A stretch of DNA of 64,000 nucleotides, from positions 3,677 through 67,676 of the forward strand of contig JBEHXV010000025.1 of the NCBI GenBank assembly GCA_048498515.1, given 5' to 3'. This DNA comes from UBA4416 sp048498515 (GTDB taxonomy: Bacteria > Bacteroidota > Bacteroidia > B-17B0 > Aurantibacillaceae). This document shows, in pieces, positions 42,773-51,764 of this stretch (the stretch's first letter is position 1; the number at the start of each line of letters is the position of its first letter). The notes beneath the pieces were generated by a model. That model was not told the DNA's origin. It did not search any database and saw nothing but the letters and a program-made list of their open reading frames with translations. The position numbers and the translations under genes were made by a program.

Positions 42773-42801
42773 ACCTGTCAGGTTTCAAAAACCTGGCAAG
42801 T
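42773..42801. repeat. CCTGTCAGG palindrome, copy D (right flank of RAYT)
   Basis: ACCTGTCAGGTTT (42773-42785), loop CAA, AAACCTGGCAAGT (42789-42801): 11 of 13 pairs. Same orientation and core as copy C, but degenerate on its right arm. Confidence 0.8.
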
Positions 42802-42896
42802 AAATTTTTGCAACCACTTATTTTCAAAAACTCACCAGATATAAAGTCACAGCTTTATGCCGGTGTATTATCGTTATTTTTATATAAACAATGTAT

Positions 42897-43337
42897 ATGA
42901 GAACGGTTTTTATAATCTTATGCATGATAACAGGCGCGCAGGTATTTTCCCAGGATGAGATCATCAATGCGAAATACCCTTACGAGCTAGCCACGCCACA
43001 GGCTATCCCAGATTTAATGCCCGGCAATTACCTGGTAAGAACCGATGCGGATTACTTTAACCTACTGAACGCGGATATTTTTCACCCGGCATATCTTCCA
43101 ACGTTTCCATTATACGATGACATTGGCCTTGTGTTGAAGAGGGAATTTTCGAGTGGGAGCATTGCTATGGTTATTGATTCGGTCATTGAAACAAAAACAA
43201 ACGTCATTGTAAACATCAGGATCACAACGCCACGTTATGGAACGTGCGATATGGCAGAGAGGTATATTTTTATGAGATTAAAAAAAACGAATAAGGAGAT
43301 CCTCATCAATGAAACAGTGGGAGAAAGCGAGTGGTAA
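42897..43337 (+). CDS. Small secreted protein of unknown function
   Basis: 146 aa from the ATG at 42897, two codons after the first possible ATG at 42891. Signal peptide (TVFIILCMITGAQVFSQ). The mature part contains alternating strands (SIAMVIDSVIETKTNVIVNIRI) and no domain I recognise. It lies alone between the RAYT element and a T9SS cargo gene. Confidence 0.68.
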   Translation: MRTVFIILCMITGAQVFSQDEIINAKYPYELATPQAIPDLMPGNYLVRTDADYFNLLNADIFHPAYLPTFPLYDDIGLVLKREFSSGSIAMVIDSVIETKTNVIVNIRITTPRYGTCDMAERYIFMRLKKTNKEILINETVGESEW

Positions 43338-43403
43338 AAATGAATAACACTTATCAGTTCAATCCAAACACTTATTCATTTATTATGGGCATTTAGTAAA
43401 TCG

Positions 43404-43411
43404 TATGTTTG
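43404..43411 (+). promoter_or_regulatory. Putative -7 element (TATGTTTG)
   Basis: TAnnTTTG match 46 nt before the ATG of the T9SS cargo gene at 43458. No well-placed -33 element. Confidence 0.4.
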
Positions 43412-43457
43412 CATTTAATTATAAACGGTACTATAGGGGTACATAAAACAAAATCAC

Positions 43458-45098
43458 ATGAGATACATCAAACCACTCCTTTTAATGTTATTTTTTAGTC
43501 AACTCCTCCATTCGCAAGTGAATGTATTCAGCGATCAGTTCTTATTTAAGGAAGACCTCAATTGCACAGACTATCATTCTATTCAACAAACGTATGATAA
43601 AGGATATGTTTTATGCAGGGGATCTGTAGATACAGCTGCCGGCAGCGCGGTAAGGTATACCGAACTTATAAAAACAAACAGGGAAGGCCGGCCGGTATGG
43701 ACCAAACGACTCCTGAAGGCTGACAGCAGCTTGTTTGGCTCTGTGAATACGCTTTGCCAGAACAGTGAAAATAAACTCATTATTGCAACTTCCGAATACA
43801 ATGCCAGCCACGCCCAGCAAATAATCCTCTGTTGTTTAGATAGCATGGGAAATGTGCTTTGGTCTAAAAAGTATATAGGCGAGGGCCGGGGGCTTGTTTT
43901 TAAGGTGATCCCGACTTCGGATAACGGGTATTTCGTTTGCGGTTCTACAAAAGATGCTGCTGGTGTGGAATTCCCGTATTATTTTAAAACCGATGCAACC
44001 GGAAATTATGTATGGGGAAACAAACTGAGGCTGGGTTCAGATACAGCAGCGCGTTTTCAATCGTGCCTTGAGCTGCCTGGAGAAGGGTATTTACTGGCGG
44101 GTAATTCAGGTCATAAGGCCCTTGCTGTAAAAGTGGATCTTAATGGTAACATGATATGGGACAGGAACCTCTTTACCTATTCAGGACGTTTTTACGATGT
44201 TGTAAAACTGAGTGATGGAAATTATATCTTTTCCGGTTCAAATGCCGATTCCTCCAGGATCTATAATCCCAACCTCTCTTTTGTAAAATTTGATCCAAAT
44301 GGCAACGTCCTTTGGCAAAAAGGAATTGTTCCTGACCATGGTCCTAATTACGATTCAAATATGTGGCAGGTAAAAGCCCCCGTGGCCAATAAGTTTGTTT
44401 TTTCGGCTTATATCTCCAATCCCATTCCTGCCACGCACCTTGGTGAAATTGATCTGAATGGCAATATTTTGTGGAGCCGCGAGTACCGGAGTAAATTCCA
44501 TACATTTAATTATTTGCCCTGTAATTTTGCAACAGCTACCGATGGCGGCTTCGCTTTAAATATTATGGCAGGTACGTTTACCAATGGTCAGGCAACTTTT
44601 TCAACGGAATTGTTGAAACTGGATGGTAATGGCTATAACGATTGTGATGGCTCAGCCTATTCAGTAACGCTAAAGAATTTAAACTACACTGCTTCAAGCG
44701 GCATCGCCACTTTTACTTGCGGTTCGGCAAGCGCCTATAACGCTACCGTAACCACAGTATCCATACATGATTCGCTGCTATGTGAAACCATTTCGGATCA
44801 TGCACCAATTTCAGATGTTGGTGTGGTGGAACATATGGAAGATCATGTCTTATTTCAGAATTATCCTAACCCAAGCAATGGAACCACAAACATCAGCTAT
44901 TTTCTTTCACGGCCAGCCGGTGTTGTTATTGAAGTATACGATAGCAAAGGAAGCCTGGTTTTTAAAAAGGACTTGGGAGGGCAGAATAAGGGGGACTATT
45001 CCGAGCCCTTAAATTTAAAATTATCAGCAGGAATTTATTTCTATTCACTCAATGCCGATGGCGTGCGAAAATCGAAATACATGCTCATTGAAGATTAA
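43458..45098 (+). CDS. T9SS cargo protein with propeller-like repeats
   Basis: 546 aa. Signal peptide (LLLMLFFSQLLHSQ), then a series of about 45-residue repeats of the type GYFVCGSTKDAAG...GNYVWGNKL and GNILWSREYRS, which look like blades of a beta-propeller. The C-terminal 75 residues (from FQNYPNPSNGTTNISY to KSKYMLIED) are a type A T9SS sorting domain. Expected to be exported and anchored at the cell surface or released. Ligand unknown. Terminator follows. Confidence 0.88.
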   Translation: MRYIKPLLLMLFFSQLLHSQVNVFSDQFLFKEDLNCTDYHSIQQTYDKGYVLCRGSVDTAAGSAVRYTELIKTNREGRPVWTKRLLKADSSLFGSVNTLCQNSENKLIIATSEYNASHAQQIILCCLDSMGNVLWSKKYIGEGRGLVFKVIPTSDNGYFVCGSTKDAAGVEFPYYFKTDATGNYVWGNKLRLGSDTAARFQSCLELPGEGYLLAGNSGHKALAVKVDLNGNMIWDRNLFTYSGRFYDVVKLSDGNYIFSGSNADSSRIYNPNLSFVKFDPNGNVLWQKGIVPDHGPNYDSNMWQVKAPVANKFVFSAYISNPIPATHLGEIDLNGNILWSREYRSKFHTFNYLPCNFATATDGGFALNIMAGTFTNGQATFSTELLKLDGNGYNDCDGSAYSVTLKNLNYTASSGIATFTCGSASAYNATVTTVSIHDSLLCETISDHAPISDVGVVEHMEDHVLFQNYPNPSNGTTNISYFLSRPAGVVIEVYDSKGSLVFKKDLGGQNKGDYSEPLNLKLSAGIYFYSLNADGVRKSKYMLIED

Positions 45099-45100
45099 TA

Positions 45101-45127
45101 AAAAAGCCCTTTTTACAAGGGCTTTTT
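45101..45127. terminator. Bidirectional rho-independent terminator
   Basis: Perfect stem AAAAAGCCCTT / AAGGGCTTTTT with TTTAC loop between convergent genes. Confidence 0.9.
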
Positions 45128-45148
45128 TATGCTTGTATCACTTTAACA

Positions 45149-45571
45149 TTAGATCACCGTTCCTTTAAAGGTCAGCACAATGGGCGTTTCTTCCGAAGCG
45201 ATTCTTACCGTTACTGTTTTTGTAAAGGCACCTTTATTTGCCGCGTTGAAGGTAGCCGTGATCTTGGTAGTGGCTCCGGGTAATACCGGCGTTTTAGGGA
45301 AATCGGTGCTGGTGCAGCCGCAGGAGCCCTGCGCGCTTACCACCACAATGGCTTCTTTACCCGTGTTCTTAAACTCAAACTCAATGGGTTTTGGAATTCC
45401 TTGTGGAATTTCTCCTAAGTCAATGGTTTCGCTTTTCCATTTAATGGAAGTAGGTACATTTCTGGTGGCTTCGGCTCCAGAAGTCACCTTTTTAGAAGTT
45501 GTTTTTGCTGGCGTGCTGAATGACATAAGGCCCAGCGCGAATGCTACGAATGGAATGTAAATGGTTTTCAT
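45149..45571 (-). CDS. DUF1573-domain secreted protein
   Basis: 140 aa with a signal peptide and a single immunoglobulin-like DUF1573 domain. The hallmark is FEFKNTGKEAIVVVSAQGSCGCTSTDFPKTPVLPG, including the GSCGCT motif. DUF1573 proteins are abundant, exported Bacteroidota proteins related to ASPM/SPD-2/Hydin repeats; function unknown. A TACTTTTG at 45624-45617 (minus strand) could be its -7 element. Confidence 0.9.
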   Translation of the reverse strand: MKTIYIPFVAFALGLMSFSTPAKTTSKKVTSGAEATRNVPTSIKWKSETIDLGEIPQGIPKPIEFEFKNTGKEAIVVVSAQGSCGCTSTDFPKTPVLPGATTKITATFNAANKGAFTKTVTVRIASEETPIVLTFKGTVI

Positions 45572-45710
45572 GATACTTGTTTTTAAAGGATTTTCCTGAA
45601 CTATTTCAGACTACTACAAAAGTATCGTACTGTACTTCCGGGCCCTGTTAAGTGTTTCCTAACGTTTGTTAATGATATGTTAATGCCCGGTAAAAGCAGC
45701 CAAATTTGGC

Positions 45711-45718
45711 TATTTTTG
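45711..45718 (+). promoter_or_regulatory. Putative -7 element (TATTTTTG) of the kinase/regulator operon
   Basis: TAnnTTTG match only 6 nt before the ATG at 45725, implying a very short leader. It lies inside the upstream reading-frame extension, supporting the later start. Confidence 0.4.
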
Positions 45719-45724
45719 AATGGC

Positions 45725-46996
45725 ATGCTGAAAACGAAAAGAATAAACTTTATCATCATCCTTGGCCTTGTTGCCATTATCAGCATTTTAATAGCGCAAC
45801 TCATTTGGACCAAACAGGCGTTTAACCTGGAGGAAAAAAAATTCAGCCAAAAGGTGCATGTGGCTTTGCTGGAAGTGGTAAAAAAACTGTACGAGAGCAC
45901 CAATAACGACCTTCCTTCTGAAAACCCGGTGGAAAAGATTTCGAACGATTATTATTATGTGAACATTGCCAACGATTTTGATCCCATTATTTTAGAGCAT
46001 TATCTCAAATCAGAGTTCAAGAAAGCCGGTATTAATACCGATTTTGAGTATGCCATGTACAATTGCCAGAGCGATGTGATGGTGTACGGAAATTATGTGT
46101 CGCTATCAGACGATGCCAAATCAAAACCCAGTTTCAATTTTCCGAAGAATAAAAACCTGGTGTATTATTTTGCCATTCGTTTTCCGAAAGAGACTGGTTA
46201 CCTCTTCAGTTCCCTGCGTTTCTGGTTCATCCTATCCATTGCCCTTATTGTTATTTTGCTCGTATATGTATATTCTATTTTTACCATTATTCAACAGAAA
46301 AAATATTCAGAACTACAGCGTGATTTTATTAACAACATGACCCACGAATTTAAAACACCGCTTTCATCCATCCTGATCGCTTCGAACTATCTTTTAAAGC
46401 AGGAGAAGATCCACGGGGATGAGAAACTTGAAAAATACACGCAGATCATTATTGACCAGAGTAACAAACTGAACCTGCATATCGAAAAAGTGCTCAACAT
46501 TGCAAAACATGATAATTCCCCGGCTGAGCTTAACAAAGCAGAACTTTCAGTAATTCCGCTTATTACCCATGTGATTGAGAACATACGGTTAAAATACGCA
46601 AGCGCGGAAATTATGATTGACTGCAAATATGATGAGTACAAGATCATTGCAGATGAATTTCATTTCATTAACCTGGTATATAATTTACTCGATAATTCTG
46701 TTAAATACTGCGATGAAAAACCAATAATCACTATCCGCTTGTTACAGGAGCAGGGGGCTAAAAAGATTGAATTCATTGATAACGGGATTGGCATTTCAGG
46801 TAAAGAACTACCACTCATCTTCGATAAATTTTACAGGAGCCGCAATTCCAAGGGAAGACAGGTAAACGGCCTGGGTCTTGGGTTGTACTATATTAAAAAA
46901 ATTAGCGACCTGCATAAATGGAAAATACAGGCAATAAATAACACGGCAAAAGGCATGACCTTCACCATTTTAATACCACAGCATGACAAAGTATAA
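45725..46996 (+). CDS. Two-component sensor histidine kinase
   Basis: 423 aa from the ATG at 45725; the frame is open to 45677, but those codons run through a promoter-like element. Membrane helices at about residues 8-27 and 167-187 enclose a periplasmic sensor of about 140 residues. There is no HAMP domain. HisKA phosphorylation site H207 in NNMTHEFKTPLSSI, then the ATPase boxes (NLLDNSVKYC, IEFIDNGIGISG, GLGLGLYYIKKI). It overlaps the response regulator by 14 bp. The organisation resembles the RprX/RprY pair of other Bacteroidota; signal unknown. Confidence 0.94.
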   Translation: MLKTKRINFIIILGLVAIISILIAQLIWTKQAFNLEEKKFSQKVHVALLEVVKKLYESTNNDLPSENPVEKISNDYYYVNIANDFDPIILEHYLKSEFKKAGINTDFEYAMYNCQSDVMVYGNYVSLSDDAKSKPSFNFPKNKNLVYYFAIRFPKETGYLFSSLRFWFILSIALIVILLVYVYSIFTIIQQKKYSELQRDFINNMTHEFKTPLSSILIASNYLLKQEKIHGDEKLEKYTQIIIDQSNKLNLHIEKVLNIAKHDNSPAELNKAELSVIPLITHVIENIRLKYASAEIMIDCKYDEYKIIADEFHFINLVYNLLDNSVKYCDEKPIITIRLLQEQGAKKIEFIDNGIGISGKELPLIFDKFYRSRNSKGRQVNGLGLGLYYIKKISDLHKWKIQAINNTAKGMTFTILIPQHDKV

Positions 46997-47672
46997 GATT
47001 TTATATGCCGAGGATGACGCTACGCTGGCCTATTTAACCAAAGACAATTTGGAACAGGGCAATTATGAAGTGTCGCATTTTGGAGACGGGTTGTCATGTC
47101 TGGCAGCTTTTAAAAATGACACGTTTGATGTGTGTGTGTTTGATATTATGTTGCCTAAACTCGATGGTTTTGATTTGGCGGAAGAGGTGAGAAAGATCAA
47201 TACGGATGTGCCGATTATTTTTTTATCGGCCAAAACCCTGAAAGAAGACCGCATAAAAGGTCTGCGGCTGGGAGCCGATGATTACCTGGTGAAGCCCTTC
47301 AGCATAGAGGAATTGCTGCTCAAGATCGAAATATTCCTGAAACGATCCTCAAAGAAAAGTGTATTGCAGGAGAAAACCCATGTGATAGGTAATTACAGTT
47401 TTGATACCATGAACTATACCCTGAAGAAAGGGCCTAAGGAAATTGTTCTCACAAAACGTGAAGCCGACCTGCTTAAATTGTTTATAGAGAATGCCAATGT
47501 TGTTTTAAAAAGAGAGGAGATCTTAAAGGCCTTGTGGGGCGATGACGATTATTTTATGGGAAGAAGCCTGGATGTATTTATATCAAGACTACGGAAGATC
47601 CTGGTCGACGAAAAAAACATTTCTATTGAGAACGTGCATGGAGTAGGGTTTAAGTTTTGCATACAGGCTTAG
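46983..47672 (+). CDS. OmpR-family response regulator
   Basis: 229 aa. Receiver domain with acidic pocket E10-D11-D12, phosphoacceptor D54 in VFDIMLPKLDGF and K104 in LVKPFS. C-terminal winged-helix DNA-binding domain (LTKREADLLKLF, MGRSLDVFISRLRKIL, VHGVGFKF). The ATG overlaps the kinase stop (ATGACAAAG), so translation is coupled. Followed by a strong hairpin. Confidence 0.95.
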   Translation: MTKYKILYAEDDATLAYLTKDNLEQGNYEVSHFGDGLSCLAAFKNDTFDVCVFDIMLPKLDGFDLAEEVRKINTDVPIIFLSAKTLKEDRIKGLRLGADDYLVKPFSIEELLLKIEIFLKRSSKKSVLQEKTHVIGNYSFDTMNYTLKKGPKEIVLTKREADLLKLFIENANVVLKREEILKALWGDDDYFMGRSLDVFISRLRKILVDEKNISIENVHGVGFKFCIQA

Positions 47673-47720
47673 CCGCTTGTAGTGCCCGATTTGCTTGTTC
47701 CGATGAAAACGTCTTTATGA

Positions 47721-47758
47721 AAATAGTCCCGGTACAGGTAACTGTACCAGGACTATTT
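47721..47758. terminator. Bidirectional terminator hairpin
   Basis: 17-bp stem AAATAGTCCCGGTACAG / CTGTACCAGGACTATTT (one wobble) with GTAA tetraloop, between convergent genes. Confidence 0.8.
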
Positions 47759-47778
47759 TAACATAGTGTATAAAGCCT

Positions 47779-48822
47779 TTACCTGGATATGATCATTGGT
47801 TGGTCTATGCTAAAATCCTTGCTATAGACCTTCAAAAAGTAATAACCGTTTTCAAAATTCCCAATGTTCAGGTCGATGGTAGCGTTGCCTGATGCAACAT
47901 TTCCGCTGAATACTGTCTTTGTCTTTTTGCCTGTCACATCGCATATGTCAATGGTTACAAAACCTGTTTGCTTTATTTCGAGCTCAAGACTTGCTTTTTC
48001 TGATGCAGGATTGGGAAGAAGGCGACAGTTGATTTCTTTTTTAAGCTCTTTAACCGCACTGCAACTATTGTAATAATTGCACGAATCATATTCATACACG
48101 CAGCCATTCATTTGGGCGAGTTCATAGGTGCAGCTTTGGTAGTACTTTTCGTTATCAGATTCTTTACAGGCCAGGCCAAGACCATATGGATAACTGCAGG
48201 GTGAAGGGCCTCCGCCCCAGGAAAACTGACCTGCGCCATAAGAGGATTGATATAAGTAAAGTGGATGCATGATACTTCCAATACTTTCAATGTAGGTTAA
48301 GGTATCACTTGCAGCGCTTTTTAACTTAAACTGGCGCCTGTAGCCAACCCTTGTCAAAACAGTATCTACCGTTGTCACGGTATAACTTGCCATTGGAAAT
48401 TCCCCGAAATTGTCCGGAAAATTCAATACCCTGACATCGCCCTGGGCCAAAGAAAAATCATAAAGGAGAATTTCTGCGGTGGCATTTTTTTCGAGAAAAT
48501 ATACTTTTCGCTGCAGGCTGTCTTCCCTGATATAACCCATGAGGTCGTTTTGGTTAAAGCCTGGGGTATAATACACATGATACATTTTCTTGTAGGTATT
48601 GCCAAGCAAGGTAGTATCAGTCATTGCGGAGTATTTACCCTGCTCCAGGTAAATAGTACTGGTATTGCTACTACCGGCAGGCTTCACCGCAAAGTAAACC
48701 TGGAAGATATACCAGTCGGTGGTATTGGAGGCAATCATTTTTTGGTAAGGCGATTGTGCTCCGGCATTTGAGCCAGACATCATAATTACCAATAAGAGAA
48801 ATTGAGAGTAGATTTTTTTCAT
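47779..48822 (-). CDS. T9SS cargo protein of unknown function
   Basis: 347 aa from the ATG at 48822; earlier in-frame starts lack a signal peptide. The signal peptide ends SNAGAQ. The middle has no known domain but includes a cysteine-rich stretch at about residues 225-275 (CSYPYGLGLACKESDNEKYYQSCTYE, CVYEYDSCNYYNSC) that could form disulfides. The last 70 residues (INCRLLPNPASEKASLELE to MIISR) are a T9SS C-terminal sorting domain. Likely surface-exposed. Confidence 0.85.
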   Translation of the reverse strand: MKKIYSQFLLLVIMMSGSNAGAQSPYQKMIASNTTDWYIFQVYFAVKPAGSSNTSTIYLEQGKYSAMTDTTLLGNTYKKMYHVYYTPGFNQNDLMGYIREDSLQRKVYFLEKNATAEILLYDFSLAQGDVRVLNFPDNFGEFPMASYTVTTVDTVLTRVGYRRQFKLKSAASDTLTYIESIGSIMHPLYLYQSSYGAGQFSWGGGPSPCSYPYGLGLACKESDNEKYYQSCTYELAQMNGCVYEYDSCNYYNSCSAVKELKKEINCRLLPNPASEKASLELEIKQTGFVTIDICDVTGKKTKTVFSGNVASGNATIDLNIGNFENGYYFLKVYSKDFSIDQPMIISR

Positions 48823-48980
48823 AGGCAGTTTTTTTAATGGTTTAGATAAATGTACAAAAAAACGTCTGAAATTTGTCAATCGGCAGCGTATTAATTCCCC
48901 GGGTACCTTGAACACGGACTTAAAATGGCTTGCTGTTACCGTTTTTTGTTATATATTAGTATACCATAAAACTGTGCATC

Positions 48981-49709
48981 ATGAAACTCTCGTTTGAATG
49001 TGCCCTCGACCCAAAAACAATGCCCATAAGGCATGGCAAAAAGTTTTGTGACAATTGCCAAAAGCATGTTATTGATCTTAGGCGCAAGAGCGATGCGAAG
49101 GTCGCGTCGTTTTTTGAAGCAAATGCCCATCCCTGCGTCATCATTTACCAGGACCAGCTGGATAGGTTGCCTAAAAGGCCTATGCCTAATCAAAAAAGTG
49201 GCCTTCGTTACCTGCCTTACGCGGCTGGGATCATTGCTGTTTCATTATTACCCTCTTTAACCCTGGCGCAAACCGAAATTAGGCCAAATGTCCAAACAGT
49301 AGGCATTAAACCGGTTGTTCTGCCTGGCATTGAAAGCAAAGAGGTAAAAACAGTTGAGTCAGCAGCTAAGAGCACCGAAAAGTATTATTTACAGGGAAAG
49401 GTGAGTCTCCGCGATAAGAAATACAAGATCAAAAAAGGAAAGGATATTGTTATTTACAGATCAAATAATGATGGGACCTATTCGGAAGATACGCTTGCGT
49501 TTGGAAAAACAGGCGCGAACGGCAATTTTAAACTAGAACTTAGCAAGCCGGTTTATGAAGCTTTACTTTTAGAGGAAGATAGTATTTACTTTAACATTGA
49601 CGGGTTTTCGCGGGAAATGCTCGAGAAGGTAAGCTATGCACAAAACACCATTAAGGTTAAGATCTCTGTTTCGGGAAGAAGATACAGGATAGTAGGCGCC
49701 TTATTTTAA
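48981..49709 (+). CDS. Membrane protein with N-terminal CxxC domain, tandem copy 1
   Basis: 242 aa. The N-terminal roughly 60 residues carry a cysteine pattern (LSFECALDP, KFCDNCQKHVIDLRRKSD, HPCVIIYQDQLDRL). It resembles a Bacteroidota-wide cytosolic motif found ahead of a membrane helix in proteins with regulatory-like outer domains. A hydrophobic segment ending SLTLAQTE at about residues 76-95 is probably a membrane helix. The rest is a beta-rich domain with GKVSLRDKKYKIKKGKDI. It is 17 bp ahead of a close paralogue. Function unknown; the Cys cluster could bind zinc. Confidence 0.75.
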   Translation: MKLSFECALDPKTMPIRHGKKFCDNCQKHVIDLRRKSDAKVASFFEANAHPCVIIYQDQLDRLPKRPMPNQKSGLRYLPYAAGIIAVSLLPSLTLAQTEIRPNVQTVGIKPVVLPGIESKEVKTVESAAKSTEKYYLQGKVSLRDKKYKIKKGKDIVIYRSNNDGTYSEDTLAFGKTGANGNFKLELSKPVYEALLLEEDSIYFNIDGFSREMLEKVSYAQNTIKVKISVSGRRYRIVGALF

Positions 49710-49726
49710 TAATAAAACAACTAAAG

Positions 49727-50473
49727 ATGAAACTTTCTTTTGAATGCACGCTCGATCCCAAGTCAATGCCAACGGTTAAAGGCAAAAAATTTTGCGACAG
49801 TTGTCAAAAACACGTTGTTGATCTCAGGCGTAAAAGCGATGAGAAAATCGCCTCGTTTTTCGAAACCAATATCAGCCCCTGTGTGATTATTTACCAGGAC
49901 CAATTGAACAGGCTTCCCAGAAGATCATTGAATAAACAAGCTGGCAAGCCCCGTTACTTGCCTTACGCGGCGGGAGTAATAGCGGTTTCCCTATTGCCCT
50001 CTATGAGCCTGGCACAAACCGAGATCAGGGCCAATGTTCAAACAGTAGGCATTAAACCCGTTGCTTTGCCGGCCCTGGATAACCAGGTGCCAACGGAACA
50101 ACAAGCCGAACAGAAAGTTCCTGAGACCACAAAATATGTTGTAAAAGGAAGGGTAAGCATTCGCGATAAAAAAATGAAGATGAAAGCGGGCAAAGAGATC
50201 ACTATTTACCATTATAAGGAAGGGGGCTATGGCATGGATACTCTTGCCGTAGGAAAACTAGGCGCGAACGGTAAATTTAAAATTCAATTGACAAAAGAGC
50301 AGTTTAATAATTTATCGGATGCAAAAGAAAAAATACACATCGACGCAGAAACTTTTCGCCTGGAAAGAATAAAGGAAATAACTTTTGATGAAAGGTCGGC
50401 TAACATCCTGATTTCCGTGTCGGGAAAAAAACGAAGGGCCGTTATGGGCAGGTTAGCTTCTGCCAATTTTTAA
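49727..50473 (+). CDS. Membrane protein with N-terminal CxxC domain, tandem copy 2
   Basis: 248 aa, paralogous along its full length to the preceding gene. The N-terminal 60 residues differ at few positions (FECTLDPKSMP, KFCDSCQKHVVDLRRKSD, SPCVIIYQDQLNRL), whereas the C-terminal domain has diverged. The same central hydrophobic segment ends SMSLAQTE. The pair arose by tandem duplication and is probably cotranscribed. Ends at a strong bidirectional terminator. Confidence 0.75.
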   Translation: MKLSFECTLDPKSMPTVKGKKFCDSCQKHVVDLRRKSDEKIASFFETNISPCVIIYQDQLNRLPRRSLNKQAGKPRYLPYAAGVIAVSLLPSMSLAQTEIRANVQTVGIKPVALPALDNQVPTEQQAEQKVPETTKYVVKGRVSIRDKKMKMKAGKEITIYHYKEGGYGMDTLAVGKLGANGKFKIQLTKEQFNNLSDAKEKIHIDAETFRLERIKEITFDERSANILISVSGKKRRAVMGRLASANF

Positions 50474-50510
50474 AAAAGTCCCGTCACGGTTAATCGTGAT
50501 GGGACTTTTT
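50473..50510. terminator. Bidirectional rho-independent terminator
   Basis: Stem AAAAAGTCCCGTCACG / CGTGATGGGACTTTTT with one wobble and a 6-nt loop, between convergent genes. Confidence 0.9.
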
Positions 50511-50515
50511 CTTTT

Positions 50516-51745
50516 TTAAGATTCAAATACAAATTTCTTTTTTCTGGCCTGGTCTTTTATAGCTTTAAGCATGGCACCATCCAACGATGAGGTTTTTTCG
50601 GTTTCTTTCTCTTTTTCTTTTTCAAGAATGTATTTTGTACGTGATTTGTTCAACTCAATGATCTTTGTTTTGATAGTTTCTCGTTCGGCTGTTTTGGTGG
50701 CAATGAACCTTTCTTTTTCTTCTTTTGTTTTGCCCTTTAATTCTGCCGGCAATTCTGTTTCCTTGATCTTACTCACATCAAAATCTTTTTCTTTGGAAGC
50801 ATCTACCATATCCCACGACTTATTGGAGTAAAAGGAGGAAGTTTTGGATACGATTCGGTTAGCTGTATTGGCAGTTCCATATGAAGCCGCATTCTTGTCC
50901 TGTGTTACCTGGTTCATTTTTTTGCTATAACCGGTGGTACCGTATGAAATGTAGGTGTCGTTCATTTGGTCGTTCAGCTTTGCGATTTCCGCATCGTATG
51001 GAGATTCGATATACACTGTTTGCCTGTTCTGTTCAATGCTCATGTATTCGCCACCTGTTAATACCGCGCCGTTCTTCCAGCCGGTGCGCAAGCCCTCATC
51101 AAACTGACCGCAGAAAATAGTATTCACCACCACATCTTTTTCTTTGGCGTTGGCGCAAGCCGAGGTGTAACTTACGCTGCCTTGCGTAAATTCTTCATTC
51201 CCCGCAATAAATATCACCCTTAGATCATTGTCATCGCCCGCCCAATCCAATTGTTTAAGGGACGTGCTGATGACCTGGCCGCAAAATTCACTGCCGCCAT
51301 TGGTGGTTAAAGCGAAAAGTTTTTCCGAAATAAGGTCAAGGTCGTTTGTGAATAGGGATATCTGGCGAATGTATCCTTCCGAAGAAGGTAAACCATCATT
51401 GCCATATTCATACAAGGCAATTTCCAGCTCGGGCTTTTCATTGTCGCATTTGGCTCCCGACAATTCGTTCACCAATTTCCATAATTGTGATTTCGCCTGG
51501 TTTATTAATCCTTCCATGCTGCCGCTGGTGTCAAGCAACAAAGCAATTTTTATTTTCTTTTTGCCTGTTGGCGGTAAGGCTGTTGGTAAAGCCGCAATGT
51601 TGGTTTGATTAACATTAGTTCCGTGCTCCGTTAAAACATCATTGGTTTTGGCTTCAGAATTGAATGTACATGACATGCATAACATGTATGATAAGGAAAA
51701 TACCGCCACGCATGATTTGAGTTTGATGATTGGTTTACTGTTCAT
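50516..51745 (-). CDS. Von Willebrand factor A domain protein
   Basis: 409 aa, exported (hydrophobic N-terminus; the segment SYMLCMSC may be a lipobox). The vWA domain starts near residue 65 with an intact MIDAS D72-T-S-G-S-M (KIALLLDTSGSMEGL), followed by strands such as VIFIAGNEEF. The C-terminal roughly 100 residues are Lys/Glu-rich and helical. Last gene of the rhodanese-SIMPL-VWA operon, 19 bp after the SIMPL gene. A metal-dependent adhesion or scaffolding role is inferred from the fold only. Confidence 0.88.
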   Translation of the reverse strand: MNSKPIIKLKSCVAVFSLSYMLCMSCTFNSEAKTNDVLTEHGTNVNQTNIAALPTALPPTGKKKIKIALLLDTSGSMEGLINQAKSQLWKLVNELSGAKCDNEKPELEIALYEYGNDGLPSSEGYIRQISLFTNDLDLISEKLFALTTNGGSEFCGQVISTSLKQLDWAGDDNDLRVIFIAGNEEFTQGSVSYTSACANAKEKDVVVNTIFCGQFDEGLRTGWKNGAVLTGGEYMSIEQNRQTVYIESPYDAEIAKLNDQMNDTYISYGTTGYSKKMNQVTQDKNAASYGTANTANRIVSKTSSFYSNKSWDMVDASKEKDFDVSKIKETELPAELKGKTKEEKERFIATKTAERETIKTKIIELNKSRTKYILEKEKEKETEKTSSLDGAMLKAIKDQARKKKFVFES

Positions 51746-51764
51746 GATTTCTATGCTTTTTAGG

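Noticed and set aside
48936..49193. Minus-strand 85-aa frame
   Set aside because: Overlaps the conserved Cys-motif head of the first tandem paralogue in antisense.
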